From the NCBI GenBank assembly GCA_030512295.1, contig JAULSR010000003.1:744001-808000 (forward strand): a stretch of 64,000 nt of DNA, given 5' to 3'. Both the position numbers and the translations under genes were made by a program. Every line of letters starts with the position of its first letter. Within the stretch, counting starts at the first letter, position 1. A model generated the notes under the pieces. That model searched no databases. It worked only from the letters and a program-made list of their open reading frames with translations, and was not told the origin of the DNA. Of the stretch, positions 9,742 through 22,800 are shown in pieces. This DNA is from Bombardia bombarda. Lineage: Eukaryota; Ascomycota; Sordariomycetes; Sordariales; Lasiosphaeriaceae.

Positions 9742-12700
9742 ATGGGCAGCAAAAGAAAGCGCGGAACGAAGGAGGCTGGCGCCGAGACTCTGCCTCTCCA
9801 AAAGCGATCAAAAAACGACACGCCGCTCACCAATGGCTCGGCCAAGCCCAAGGCGCAGAAGGTCCTCGACAAGTCCCCATTCGCCGAAACCCCCTCCGTC
9901 GAGGAGCGCCGCAGAGAGCTGAACATCTACGAGCTGCTTGGAAGCGAGGATGTCAACGAACGCATCAACGCCGCAGATGCCATTATCTCTGGTCTTCTAG
10001 CCGGCGAGGGCGTCCCCGAACCCGTCCTGTTGCGCCACCTCGACAAGCGCCTCTTTCGCGGGCTCGCCAGTGGGCGCAATGCCTCGCGCCTGGGCTTCAG
10101 TCTCGTGTTGACCGAGATTCTGGGCCAGTTGTTTGGCGAGAAGGAGCTGGCAAGTGAGAAGTACACAGGCTTGACCTTTGAGAAGGTCCTGGACATCTTG
10201 ATTGAGAACACACACGCGGGCGGTGGCGGCCCTGGACAACAGGAGAGAGACCACTACTTTGGCCAGTTGTTTGGCATTGAGTGCTTTGTTCGCGCCAACA
10301 TTCTATTCACCGACAAGTCGAGGTGGATGACGATCCTGGACATCTTGCTCAAGCTCCCGCAAAAGAAGACGTGGCTGCGGTCGCAATGCGGCTATGTCAT
10401 CGTGCAGGCCATCTCCTTCATGAAGAAGAAGCTGGCTGAGAAGACGCTGCAGAAGCTGGCTGAGGAGGACTTCGCCAAGACACCCGAGGGTGTGGGCATC
10501 TGGATCGCCGCCTTGGACCGCTTCCCCGAGATGAAGACCCCCGACGAGACATGGCGGGACCCCCTCGCTGTTACGTCGCTCACAGATCTCCCTGCCGTGC
10601 TCAAGGACAGTGGCAGAGAAGCGACGAGCGAGCAGGATGGAAAGAAGAAGCAAAAGCAGAACCAGGGCAACTGGACTGCCCAGCTCCACTTCGTTTGGGA
10701 TTTGATTCTCGCGCACTTCATCAAGCTTGGTAGCAAGGCTGATGGTGATGCTGCCGAGCAGTTTAGCCAGTTCTGGGCCAAGGTTGTCGATGGTGAGTCT
10801 TTCTCTGTCATTTCCCATTAAGTAATTTCGCTAACAAACGTACAGAGGGCTTCTTCTCTAGCAGCTCGTCAGACAGCCAGAAGTTCTCTGGGTTCATGAT
10901 CTTCCAGAAGATGCTTGAAGGCGCCGCCACCCACTCCTTCATCGTGGAGAGCCTATTCAGCAAAAACCTCATGACCTGCCTCATGAACCAAGCGTCGAGG
11001 GAAGACCGTTACCTGCACCGCGCCGCCCTCAAGGCCTTAAAGGCGATCGAGGTCATCACCGAGAACGAACCTTCCATCCTCCCCACCATCCTCAAGCAGC
11101 TTCTCAGCAAGCAGGGCGTCTACAACTTTGACCAGCGAACCAACACCAAGACGGTCGATAAGCTTCTTCAATGCACCACCCCATCAACCATCAAATCCGT
11201 CCTCAAGATTTTGCGCCTAAAAGACCCCTCGAAGAGCCGGCTCGACGAGACTAAATACTACCAGGCTCTCGGCAACTATCTCTTCAGACTTGCCAGCGTA
11301 CCGTCCGAGTCCAATGAGAATGTCTCGAGCAAGTCTGTCCCCGGCTTGTCTATCAAGGCGCTCACAGAACTCGCATACTCTAACAAGGCTGTGCCTGCAA
11401 CCATCAAGGAGGCCCTCCGCGCCAAGTCAACCTCGGCGTTCGCCAAGCTCGTCAGGAGGCCAGAGGACTTTGGCCATCTCTGCACTGCCATCCTGTCAAT
11501 TGAGATTGACCACGAAGAGGATGAGGACGAGACAGCCGCTGCCGTTCTGGGGCAAGCGTACGAGAGGCTTAATGCGCTGCTCAATCCCGAGAATGAGACC
11601 GACGTCACCCGGGCGCCCCGACAGGCGCTGGCCTTGCTGCACGCGGTGGCGATCCTGCAGTTCTATAATGAGGATCCCGATGTGATGGATCTATTTGACG
11701 AGCTCGAGGAGTGCTATAATAAGCTTGCATCCGAGGAGCTAGAAGAGGGTGAGGGTATTGCCGAGTTCTTGGTGGAGATTCTGCTCGCCATGGTGGCGCG
11801 GCCGTCGTCGCTCATGCGCCAGGTTTCACAGCAGGTCTTCGAGGCCTTTACTGGTCTCATGACGGCGGATGCGCTTAACTTGCTCATCCAGCCGCTGTCG
11901 GCAGACGAGAGCGCAAAGGGTCAGCAGGCGCTGTTTAGCACCGAGGATGAGGATATGCATGATGCTGAGGACGACGAGGAGGACGGAGAGGAGGGCGGGA
12001 GTGATGAGGAGGAGCTTGATTCTGACGTTGAGATTATCGATCTCGAGGATGCGGGCTCGGATGATGACCAGGCTGATTCAGAGGATAATGAGGATGATGA
12101 CGACGAGGAGGACGATGGCGAGGAAGATGCTGTCGTGGACAAAGACCAGGAAGACCTCGACGCCCTCGACACCGCATTAGCAGAGGTGCTCAAGAGCCAC
12201 AGGCTCGACAAGGACGCTCAGGCCGAGGAGTCGGACGGCGACGGCTCCGACATGACTGATTCGGAGATGATGGCGGTCGACGAAAAGCTGACCGAGATCT
12301 TTAAGCACCGCGCTAAGGCCAGCAACAAGAAGAAGGAGAAGAAGGACGCCAAGGACACGGTCGTCAACTTTAAGCACCGCATCCTCGACCTCCTCGCCAT
12401 CTTCGTCAAGAAGGAGGCCGCCACCGCTAACCCGCTCGCCTTTGACGCGCTCATGCCCCTGCTGCACCTCGTGCGCACTACCACTACTAAGGCGCTCTCG
12501 AACAAGGCGTGCGAGACGGTGCTGAACTTCTCCAGGGCGCTCAAGAAGGCCAGGAGCGGTGATCGCCAGGAGGAGACAAAGGAGGTAGATGCCGCCGCGA
12601 TGATGAAGCTGCTCGAGGAGCTGCACGAGGAGGCGTCGAGCGATCTGTCGCATGCGTTTGCCAAGGCGGTCTCGACGGCCAGTCTGGCAGTCGCGAGCGT

Positions 12701-12920
12701 GCTGTGTGGAAAGAAGGACGAGAAGACGCAGGCTGTCTTCCAGCTGTATGCGAGGACGCAGCTGAGGTGGTATCATGGCGAGGTCAAGATCCAGCCAGCG
12801 TTCTTTGCGGACTGGCTGAATTGGTGCCAGAGCCATGCGAGTGTGGCGGCTGCTGCGGCGGCAGCGGCGAAGGACGAGAAGGAGAAGGAGAAGGAGAAGG
12901 AGAAGGAAGAGAAGAAGTAG
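9742..12920 (+). CDS. POL5: Pol5 / Mybbp1A-family nucleolar protein
   Basis: Exons 9742-10792 and 10846-12920 (intron 53 nt, GTGAGT donor, CTAAC branch) encode 1041 aa. Pol5 is named DNA polymerase phi but acts in the nucleolus in rRNA production and ribosome assembly. The start at 9742 opens with a basic nuclear-type stretch (MGSKRKRG); upstream in-frame codons are not conserved in character. The body is alpha-helical HEAT-like repeats; a strongly acidic Asp/Glu tract spans roughly residues 720-830, typical of the family; the C-terminus is a Lys/Glu-rich tail after an Ala run. The gene is convergent with PRE10, 466 bases apart. Family assignment is from overall sequence character and length, which fits yeast Pol5 (about 1,020 aa). 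Confidence 0.9.
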
Positions 12921-13386
12921 GTTTGTGTGTATTTGGTGATCAGGTACTGTTTTATGTGGTTGATAGACTTTGCATATATAATGCTTCTGTTAAGAGGTGT
13001 GATGGGTTTAGTTAAAGATTTTATATGGCCATGAGTTTGTCTGTTTTCGATAGAAAAGCTGCTTCCTGGTATGCCATAAAAGAGGACTGTCCTGTTCTGT
13101 TAGCAGCTCTAAAACTAGTCCTTGGTCTCGTTAACTCTCATCAAATGGCGATGCTGGCATACGGACATGCGAACCTCTGACTTGGGCTTGAACATACAGC
13201 CAGCGTTCAGCTGGACAGTCCCGATGCTACTTGCCAGATGGAGAAATAGGTGTTAGTTTTCATCTTTCACCCTTCGCCGCCCCAAGCCCAAAACATAGCC
13301 TGGTGTGTATGTATTATGGTACAATTACATGTCCTTTGCAAACGCCGCCCCCGCTCATTCACTTTAATCTCTCCCCCCTCACACAC
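12921..13386. other. Shared 3' region between POL5 and PRE10
   Basis: AT-rich spacer between two converging genes, holding both 3' untranslated regions. No further gene is seen. Confidence 0.6.
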
Positions 13387-14576
13387 CTACTCCTCCATCT
13401 TATCATCGTCCTTCTTATCATCATCCTCGTCATCGCTCTCCATCGACTTCTTGGCCAGCCTCTCGGCCTCCTCGCGCAGCGCCTTGGGCACCTCCTGGTG
13501 CTTCCCCTTGGTCGGGCCGTCCGACGCGCTAATCCAGCTCATCTCGAGCTCAAACTCCTTGTCCTTGTTGTCGTCGTGGGCGAGGTAGATGATGCGGGCG
13601 GCCTCCTTGACGGCCTGCTCGAGGGTCAGGGCGCCGGCGCCGCCGAGGTCGAGCTTCTCGAGCTCGGCCTTGGCGGCCTGGCGGCCCTTGCCGGTGGCGG
13701 CGCCGTAGTAGCCCCAGTAGAGGCCCGAGGGCTCGATCATGTAGAGAAAGGGGCCGCCGTGCTTCTTGTCGGGCGCCTTGCCGCCGGCGCCGACGCTGGG
13801 GCCGTAGCCGACCTCGCCGTCGACGGGCAACTCGAGCTCGCTGTCGAAGCCGCCAACGATGGCGGTGATACCGAAGGGGCGGACGGACTGGTAGAGCGTG
13901 TAGGCCTGCATGTAGCCGCCCATGCGGGAGGCCAGGTCGGCCGTGGGGATGGGCGTCTTGTTGGTGTCGCGCCAGGCGCGGGCCTCGTCGCGCGCGCGGT
14001 CGACGAAGTGGCGGCCGTCGGGGACCATGCCGGAGTATACCTGGGTTGGGCGGGAGTAGAGGTTAGTTGCTGCGGATGTTTGAATGGGAGTGGAGGTGGC
14101 GGGGAACTGCATTGGAATGGAGCATGGTTGCCGGCCGCCGCAAGCAACTCCTAGGCGAGAGGGGGGAAGGTATCGAGAGGCAGGCCACTTACAACGCCCA
14201 AGTGTCTATCAACGGTAGCGATGCGCTTGTTGGCGCTATGCTTCAGCAGCTTAGATCCGACAACCTTCTCCACCGCCAACACGACGCCGTCCTTGCACCG
14301 GATGCCGATCGAGGTGCCGCCGTTCTCGACAGCCTTGACGGCGTACTCGACCTGGAAGTTGCGGCCATCGGGGAGAAGATGGAGTTGGCGAGATCGTAGC
14401 CCGTGCCTATGGACGTCTGTTGTTTTGTGAGTGTGGTGGTTAGTTACTCGCTGCATCATATATCCCAAGTTATGGGGCGACTCGTTCGGGGTGCGAAAAG
14501 CGGAGGGTGGGTTGTGGAAGCATGGAGCTTTGGGTGGGAAGCTGGAGCTGGGAGTTAATGGCCGTCGGCGTACCAT
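13387..14576 (-). CDS. PRE10: 20S proteasome subunit alpha-7 (PSMA3/Pre10)
   Basis: This subunit sits in the outer alpha ring of the 20S core and helps gate substrate entry. Exons (minus): 14574-14576 (the ATG alone), 14193-14416, 13387-14040, with introns of 157 and 152 nt having GTACGC and GTAAGT donors and CTAAC branches. Predicted product 293 aa (yeast Pre10 is 288). Diagnostic alpha-subunit features: TSIGTGYDLANSIFSPDGR at the N-terminus, the conserved PDGRNFQVEYA box, GYWGYYGAATGKGRQAAKAE, and an acidic C-terminal tail (DDEDDDKKDDDK). One base is missing in the G run 14370-14373: with four Gs the frame reads ...FSPMA, with five it reads FSPDGRNF. Since this gene is essential and normally single-copy, I treat this as a sequence error. 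Confidence 0.93.
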
Positions 14577-15754
14577 TGTGAGTTAGGTCTGATGGGGCGA
14601 TTTGGCGGGTGCGTTTGGGAGAGGAACTGGAGATTCGGGCGTTTGAAATTTGGGGGATGGCGACTCGTGCAGCTCGCGGAATCGGGTTCGAGGAAGGTCG
14701 TTGGTGGTGTTGGTGGTGGTGGGAATTCGGGCTGCTGTCGTCGTGGTCTTGCAGCAGCTGGGAATCAGTGGATGTGAGCGAGCTTCAGGCAACCTGGAGC
14801 TGCGCGTTGCGTTGCGTTCCCGGGAAGGGCAGCTTGGGGCTAGAGTTGTGGCGCGTGCTAGGTATCAGCCACAGTTGAAGCGGATGCGTCAGCCACATCT
14901 TGCGTTGACAGCTTGGACCCACTGTGACAGGTCCACTCTTACCCCTATTTTTAGATGTCAACATGGCTGGCCAGGAAAAGGGGTTGGCCCTGCTGAACAA
15001 AATGCTGAAGAAGGTGTTTTGGATGTTGATAAGACTCTATTGAATCCTTTTCACCTATAATTTATACAGCGTAAAGCGCATGGCTGTAATTTTGCATTCC
15101 TCCGTTCTCATGCTTAGTTTTGTTCTCGATTTTGGAATATCCAATCTTAGAATGCAAAATGTCTTGGAGGGTAAACTTCGAGGCAACGATAAGGTATGAT
15201 GATACAGCTTTCTTAATTAGCACCCGAGTAAATGTGCTCCTAGACGGATATTCAAGCAGTCTAAGTCAATAATAAATATGACACGATTGATGCAGTATTG
15301 TGCGTTTGGCGTAAGGACCCTTCGAAACCAAGAGTGAAACATACCTACCCTTGAAAGCAACTTGGATCACTACTGATCCAAAGAGATAACTGATGAATAT
15401 TGACCGAACTCTATGCAAGTGTTCAAGACACTCCTCTGAACATAATTTGTGATTGAATAAGGCTGGGTGTATGGATGCTGAGTATAACGACGACTGCTTG
15501 ATATGCTAATAATGATAAGTAACACTGACGATCATATCATTCCTAGAATTATCCTACTTTATCTTCTAGCTGATATACCTATCACATTGCGTTTTAGAGT
15601 CTAACCCTTTCGTTCACTTCCTTGCATCAACTCCATATTTAATTCATCGCATGGGCATCTGAAATAATACAACATGCCGATTCTAGATTCCAATGCCTCC
15701 TCCACATTCTCAGTTATGGTCTCTGACAAATATAAATTGCAAGTAGCAATGCTC
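14577..15754. other. Spacer between PRE10 and RPC10, AT-rich from 15060
   Basis: The first part is the PRE10 promoter; from about 15060 to 15600 the sequence becomes AT-rich with stops in all frames. No domain-bearing frame is present. Confidence 0.5.
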
Positions 15755-16276
15755 TCATCGAGCTTCATATTGGAATGTTCCAAGGCTATAAGCAGCAGTG
15801 TTAATCGTTTTGGTTCCTTAAAAATGAGAAAGATTCTCACACCGAGGTTTTGGTACTTACTATTTCCTTCTGTATTTCAGAAGTACGCGCGAACCGCACC
15901 TGTAACATCGAGTTGGGTCGTTGAAGGTGAGTCCGACATCTTTGGCGCAGTCACGACATTGGTAATGCACCCGCTGGTCTGGCGTGTTGTATGGACCTCT
16001 CCCTTGGTAGTGCAATTCGGTTTTGGGCGCCTTGAAGAAGAGTCTCTGAGCCTCTGCCCGCACTTCAGCTGGTACTGAAGACGATGAAGACGCCTGTCCG
16101 TCTGCTGTAGAGGCGGATGCGGAGCCAATGCTTGAAGATTCGGACAAAAGGAAGGTAACACTGTTTCTGGTGCGGTTGGTGTCGTCAGAGGTGTTGTTGT
16201 TGGCTGTATTGGTAGCGGTAGGGGTGGGGGAAGTGTTGGTAGTGGTGGGAGGTACGTATTTCTCGCGTTCGGCCAT
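15755..16276 (-). CDS. RPC10: Shared RNA polymerase subunit Rpc10/Rpb12 (RPABC4)
   Basis: This zinc-ribbon protein is common to RNA polymerases I, II and III. Exons (minus) 15861-16276 and 15755-15785; intron 75 nt with GTAAGT donor and TAG acceptor; 148 aa. Two CxxC pairs are visible (YQCRDCAKDVG and RCYRCGSR), followed by a basic stretch and the hallmark C-terminus FQYEAR encoded by the 31-nt last exon. The N-terminal 100 residues are Thr/Asn/Ser-rich low complexity, making the protein about twice the family length (58-80 aa); either this fungus has a real extension or an unrecognised intron or later start exists. It shares a 544-bp divergent promoter with UTP20. Confidence 0.85.
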
Positions 16277-16820
16277 TTGTTTTAGGCTGTTCCATTCACT
16301 GTCTCTATGTATATGTGCTCACTTACGTTGCTGAGGTGGTGAAATCATTGGGGGGTAATGGCGGCCATTTTTGGACATATAAAGCTGGGTGGTTCTTTGT
16401 GTCTTGAGCATGTGCATACCCTTGAGCTAATTCACTTCTTTATTTTGTCTATTCACAAATCACAACAACCCGGATTGCTGATGTTTTCATCTCTTTGTTC
16501 CTCGAGTTCATCCCGTGTAAGTCGACAGGTACACACAGTACGAATACTCACAGTTAGTGCACTGTCAAAGATGATATGCAGCGAAGCAATGACATGCAGT
16601 TATCAGGTAAAGGCGGGATCTCCACTCGGCCCCACAGCTAGCTCAGCGGCCCCACGTCCCCTCTGTTATCAGCTTATCTTAGCTCCATCGTCCCTCCCCC
16701 CGGCCAAAAAATTTCTAGAGTGGTAGAGTTCAATGGGTGAATGTTCCTGCCGCCGTCGCAAATGGAGGGTTTTGCACGTCGTCTTCACCCCCAACAGACT
16801 ACACTCGCGACGCCGCCACA
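16277..16820. promoter_or_regulatory. Divergent promoter of RPC10 and UTP20
   Basis: The start codons of the two genes face away from each other across 544 bases. The region is pyrimidine-rich near 16480-16510 and 16690. I see no clear TATA box, as is common for fungal ribosome-biogenesis genes. Confidence 0.5.
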
Positions 16821-19800
16821 ATGCCGTCCACCTCCTCAGGCCGTATCGTGAAGGTCCAACGGGGCAACAAGAAGACGCCCCACCAAAAGAACCATAGATG
16901 GGAGTCCTTTACTACAAAAATCGCAAAGCTCCATTCGCTCGACCCCCTCCGCAAGGTGCGCCGACACGACCTCGAAGCCGAAGACCTCTCCGCCACCACC
17001 TCGTACCTGCGCAATGGCCTCGAAAAATGGGCCGAGCTCAACGTCTCGAAGCCCTATGCGGCATTCAAGCGCGCAGTCAACCCCCTTACCGAATCCCTCG
17101 CCCAGATCCTCTACCACGAGGACCGCATCATGGACCTCCTGGCCGACTACATATCGAAGCACGACAGGGAGTCGCTCGAGCCGCTGCTCGACCTGGTTAC
17201 GGCCTTTGCCCACGACCTGGGCATGCGCTTCGAGAAGCACTACCCCCGCACACTGGCCCTGATCGTCGGACTCGCGAGCAAGATGCACGATGTCGAAGTC
17301 ATTGAGTGGACCTTCGCCTCGCTGGCCTTTCTCTTCAAGTACCTGTCGAGGTTACTTGTTGCCGATATCAGGCCTACATACAATGCCGTTGCCCCGCTGA
17401 TGGGCAAGGCGAAGAGCCCCGGCTACATCGCCCGTTTCGCCGCTGAGGCCATGAGCTTCTTGGTTAAGAAAGCTGCCGCCCCGAGTCACAAGGAGAAGGC
17501 ATTGCCGCTACTTGTTGAGCACGCGAGGAAGGATTTGGAGAGCGTGGCTGGGACCAGGCAGTTTGACCTGTATAGCCAGGGCATCATGACTATGTTTGCG
17601 GAGGCCATCAAGAGCGCCGGGAATTCGATACACTCGACCGGGCCTGATATTATAGCCGCCCTCGTGCGCAATGTGCCAGAGGCGGAGTTGGCACTGATAC
17701 CAGAACAGACCGTCTGGACTGATGTCTGTCTGGGCGTGCTCACCAGCATTATACACCACTCCACAACGGATACCTTTAAGGATGTCGAGACTAGGATTGT
17801 TGAGGAGGCAACGGCTGCCCCCCAGAGCTCTATTCTCTTCATCCAGGTCTTTGGGATCGTCGGCGGAGTCCGAAGGGGCTCCCGCATCAACGATTGGACG
17901 ACGTTTGTCAAGGTTCTCAGCCAAATGCTAAGCCATCTCTGTCTTTGCAAAGAGAAGGTTGAAGCTACACCCCCAACTCAGTTTTGGCAACGTGTTGTTG
18001 TAAAAACGGCCATTATCTGGAGCCAGGCGCCGATAGACGCCCTGCTCCCGTCACTGACCTCTTTTAATACTTGCATGACCAAGGAGCCTTTAATGAAGTG
18101 GTATATCCCTTTCTGCTCCTATTTATCGGATCTGCACTCGGAAAGATTCCGGGGTCTGTTTCAAAAAGACTTCCAAAGGTTTGCTACTTCTTCCATCACT
18201 TGCCAAGGGTCATCGCTAACGCTCTACAGATTTATTGTTGCACACTGGTCTGAAAACGGCAATGAGGACATGCTCTGTGTGCTGCTACCTCACATGGTCG
18301 AGTCTGGCGGTATTCCCTGTCCGGGCGAGAAGGAAACCTTCCCCCTCCCCCAATCCTGGCAAGATCAGATTGTCAGCAAATTTGTCAAGCTTGAAGACAC
18401 CCCCTTCCCAGAAAGCGGACCCTTCGGTAAAGACCCCGAGACCTGGAGGGGCAAGTGCTTGCCCAAGTACTCAGCGCTCTTGCGGGTCTTGGAGTCAACC
18501 ACCGTGCATCCGTCAACAAACGCACGGATAGCAGAGGTTTTGCTCAAGAAGCTAAAACTTGCCCTCCGGCCATCGTCATCTCTGCCCACTGACGAGGCAA
18601 ACTTCATCGTCAGCGATGGCTTCCGCGCCTATCTTAGAATGTGCGCTGCCTCAGGTTCAGTAGACAGTAGCCTAGCTCCCCTTCTTAGAGCCGCAGCACC
18701 GCGCTTCTGTCGATCACCGGCATTCCTCGAGGCGTTGCTGCTCTACCAACAGGCCATCAACGGGAAACTCCCCGCAAATCAGCAACTAAATAGCGGTGGC
18801 AATAGCCCACAAGAGGAGGAGGACCCCTTGTCCAAGTCCCTCGTCAGCAATCTTTCCTCTCCATCTCACCCGTTACGGCTTGTCTCGTTGAAATTTCTTG
18901 AACTCCTTGAGACAACTCCCGACCAGGACTCGGCGCTGGCGACAATGATCCAGATCGAAGAGCTCGCCCTTAATCTACAAAACGTCCGCAGCATTGGCGT
19001 GCACTTGCGCAAGCTCGGCCAAATATATACCCATGTCACTTCCAATTCTTGGCTGGTCCAAGCTATTCCCTCGTTTCTGTTCGGTATGTTGACGGTACCG
19101 CTGTCGCCCGTCTGGGACGACTCGGTGGAGGCCATGAAATCGGTGGCTGAGAGCAAGATTGGAGAGGAGGCACTGGCGGACCTGGCCTTCGACTGGCTCG
19201 AGGTGTCATCGCCTGACTGGACGGGCCCATACAAGCCACCAGTCGACGTGAACAAGAGAGCGCTGACAAACTTTGAGTGTCTTAATATGCTCAAGTTGCA
19301 CAAGACCTCAGAGACGACTGGACATGTGATTGAGGAGTCTGCGGAGGATATGTTGACAGCGTTTGAAGAGGGCCAGAAGACGGTCGAACTGCGCTCGGAT
19401 CGTGCGAGGAGCAAGGCGCTCAAGGCATTTAATGCGCTGCCCGTATTGGCGGAGAAGCGGTCCAGGAAGCTGGTACCGTATCTGTTTTCGTTCACCGATA
19501 AGGCGGAGACTCCGACGGAGGAGCTGGAGGATGACTCGGAGTTTGCCCAGGAGCAGGAGAAGGCCTGGTCGCAGCCCGATCGGAAGGCGCTTATCGGGGT
19601 GTTTGCGCAGTTCAATAACCCGAGGGTGTTATATCAGGCACAAAAGGTGTACGATGCGTTTTTGAAGCTGCTGGCGAACGGCGACATTGAGCTGCAGAAG
19701 CTGGCGCTCAAGTCGATCCTGGCGTGGAAGAGCGACGCCGTCAGGCCGTACCAGGAGCATCTAGAGTATCTTCTTGACGAGGCCAGGTTCAAGAACGAGC

Positions 19801-22800
19801 TTACTGTTCTGTTCCAGGGAGACAACAAGATCAGGACTGAGCATCGTCAGGAGCTTATGCCTGTTCTCCTTCGACTGTTGTATGGTCGGACAATCTCAAA
19901 GAAGGGCGCCGCAAGTGGCCGCCATGGACTCCACGCGACAAGACTGGCCGTTATCCGGCACCTGAATGTGGAGGACATGGGCAAGTTCCTCGACATTGCT
20001 CTCGGCGAGCTCCGCGATGTTCGTGTCGTGGATGCTAATGGTGTCCTTGAGGTCACCTTTGCTCAGGAGCTTCTCCCGGTTCGCAAGCAGGTGGGTCTGC
20101 TCAACATGATTGAGTCGATCATCATTGAGCTGGGCGCTAGTGTCCTGCCTTACATGGAGACGATGGTCAACGCTGTTCTGTTCTGCCTCATCACCTCTTG
20201 CCGCAACCTTGGAACCGGCTCCGAGGAGGAAGGCGAGGATGCAGACAGCCATGTCCAGGACGCTTCGCTGTACAAGGTCGTCAAGGCTACGGGTCTCAAA
20301 TGCCTGTGCAGACTGTTCCAGAACGCTCAGACCTTTGACTGGACGCCTTACGAAAAGGCCATGGTCACGGAGATTATCAGCCCCAGGATCGATAAGTTGC
20401 CGGCGGAGACTACGCAGAATGTTTCGGGTACTTGGAAGCTGATGGCTACATGGTCGGTCTTGGCCAAGCCTGCGCTCTTTATGGCGATTGATAAGAGAAT
20501 CGTGCCGAAGATTGTGGAGTGCCTTGGAGTTGTCAAGGGCAAGGATGAGGTCAAGATCTTTGCGCTGGAGATCTTGAAGAATCTCATTGGCCTTGCACAG
20601 GCTCCTGCCGACGAGAACGAATTCAACGAGCTAATCAGGGCTGAGCTGCTTGACCCCAATATTGATCTTATTCTCAAGGAGATCAGTGGGCTGCTCCGCG
20701 ATCAGCATGAGATTGGACGCGATCTTCTCGGTACCGCTGTCGACACGGTTGTCGAGCTTGCGCCCCTTGTTGAAGGATCTGCCAGTGTCAAGGACATGGT
20801 GGCGATTTCTACGTTCCTGCTCAACCAGCCGGCACGCAGAGTCAACCCCAAGATCAAGGGATCCATTCTGTTGATTCTCAAGCAGTTTATTGTGTTGGAG
20901 GATCTCACGGCCGATACCGAGCTTTACAACACCGTTTACGGCACTCTTGCGTCTCTGTTTGGCTTCTTCAAGGATAAGCAAAACAGGCAGATGCTTTCGG
21001 ATGTTATGCTGGTGTTTGCTTCTCAGGCGCCGTGGGCGCAGGAGGTGGCGGATATCTGCCACGACCTTAATACTTATCAGGAAAGGAGACTGGATGAGCC
21101 TGATTACAATACTCGTCTTAATGCCTTTACGGCCATTACGAAGGCTCGTGATACGCCCTTCACGATCGAGCAATGGATGCCGCTGTTGCATAATATGCTC
21201 TTCTTTATTTTACAAGATGAGGAGTTTGGTGTACTGTCGTCTAACTCCGCCGATGGCATGTGTAAATTTATCGAAGCTGCTGAGCAAGTCTGGGGAACAC
21301 CACAACAGGGCGCCTTTATCGACGTCATGTCGAATATCGTTCTACCCGCTATTTACTCGGCTGCAAGAGAGCTCTCGGAGACAGTCCGCCGTGAGATCCT
21401 GCGTGTGTTTGGGTTCCTGATCGCCCACCTGCCGAACTGGGAGGCGGTGTCTGATCTGACCGTCTTGATCCCCGCTTCTGACGACGAGGACAACGCCTTC
21501 TTCTTCCATCTGATGAGTCCTGCTGTGTCGAGACAGTTGCAAGCTCTTCGGTTGCTGGAGCGTGCAAACGAAAAGACCCAACTGCGCAGCAAGCATATCA
21601 GCCAGTTCTTTATCCCCCTACTCGAGCACTTTATCTTTGGCCGTGCCGAGGGTGGCGATGACCAGGGCCTTGGATCGCAGGCTACTAGCACCATTGGGGC
21701 CTTGACTTCCTCGCTTGAATGGCAGCAGTACCGCGCTATCATGAGGCGGTTTGTGTCCTATGTTGAGACGAAGCCAGAGTTCCAGAAGAGGGTTGTCAAG
21801 GTCTTGGATCGCGAGGCTGATGCCCTGCGAACTGCCATGGGCCAGAAGGCGGCTGCTGCTAGCGTCATGGAGGTTGATGGCGTGAAGCTGATTGAGACAA
21901 AGGTCTGCCGCCTTGCGTCGACTCTGCCTGACCAGGAGAAGCTGAGCTCGGAGATCATCAACAGCTTCTTGCCCACGATGCTGAAGCATATTCATGACAA
22001 GGACGAGACGACTGTCAGCGCCCGAGTGCCTGTTGGTGTCATTATTGCCAAGCTTATCACTTTACTTCCGGAGCAGCAGGTCAATGAGAAGCTGCCCGGT
22101 GTGCTGACGGATATCTGCCACATCTTGAGGAGTAAGACGTGGGAGGCGCGTGAGATGGCGAGAGATACCATTTCGAAGATTGCTGGTATTCTTGGACCCG
22201 AGAGGTTCGAGTTTATCCTCAAGGAGCTCAGGGGCGCACTTACTAAGGGCTATCAGCTGCACGTGCTGTCGTATACGCTTCATTCGATCTTGTTGGTTGC
22301 TATTCCAGCGTTCAGCGAGGGTGATCTCGACTATGCTCTGCCTAGCGTTGTGGCGGTTATCATGGACGATATCTTTGGCGCTACCGGCCTTGAGAAGGAC
22401 GCGGAGGAGTACGTCAGCCAGATGAAGGAGGTCAAGAGCAGCAAGAGTCAGGATTCGATGGAGCTCATCGCCAAGAGCGCTTCTATCAGGAGACTGGGTG
22501 ATCTGACTGCGCCACTGCAGGCGTTGCTTTTGGAGAAGCTTGATGCGCGCACGGTCAGGAAAATTGATGAGCTGCTGAATCGGATCACCAAGGGTCTGTT
22601 GGAGAACCCGGCAGGCTCATCGCAGGATATTCTCGTGTTCTGCTATGAGGTCATCCAAGAGGTGTACAAGAGCCAGAAGCCTGAGGCGGTGGTCAAGATT
22701 GACCCGAGGCTGAAGAGGTATCTCGTACAGCGGGGCGCTAAGAAGAGCGATGGCGGAATCACCAGCAAGCATACCTACAAGTTGACGAGGTTTGCTATCG

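Noticed and set aside
11921..12211. Ser-rich minus-strand frame
   Set aside because: Mirror of the acidic Asp/Glu tract of POL5.
13231..14154. 307-codon plus-strand open frame
   Set aside because: It is antisense to PRE10 exon 3; its Leu/Gly/Ala-rich composition is the mirror of GC-rich codon use, and PRE10 explains the conservation.
20631..21191. 186-codon minus-strand frame
   Set aside because: Antisense of UTP20.
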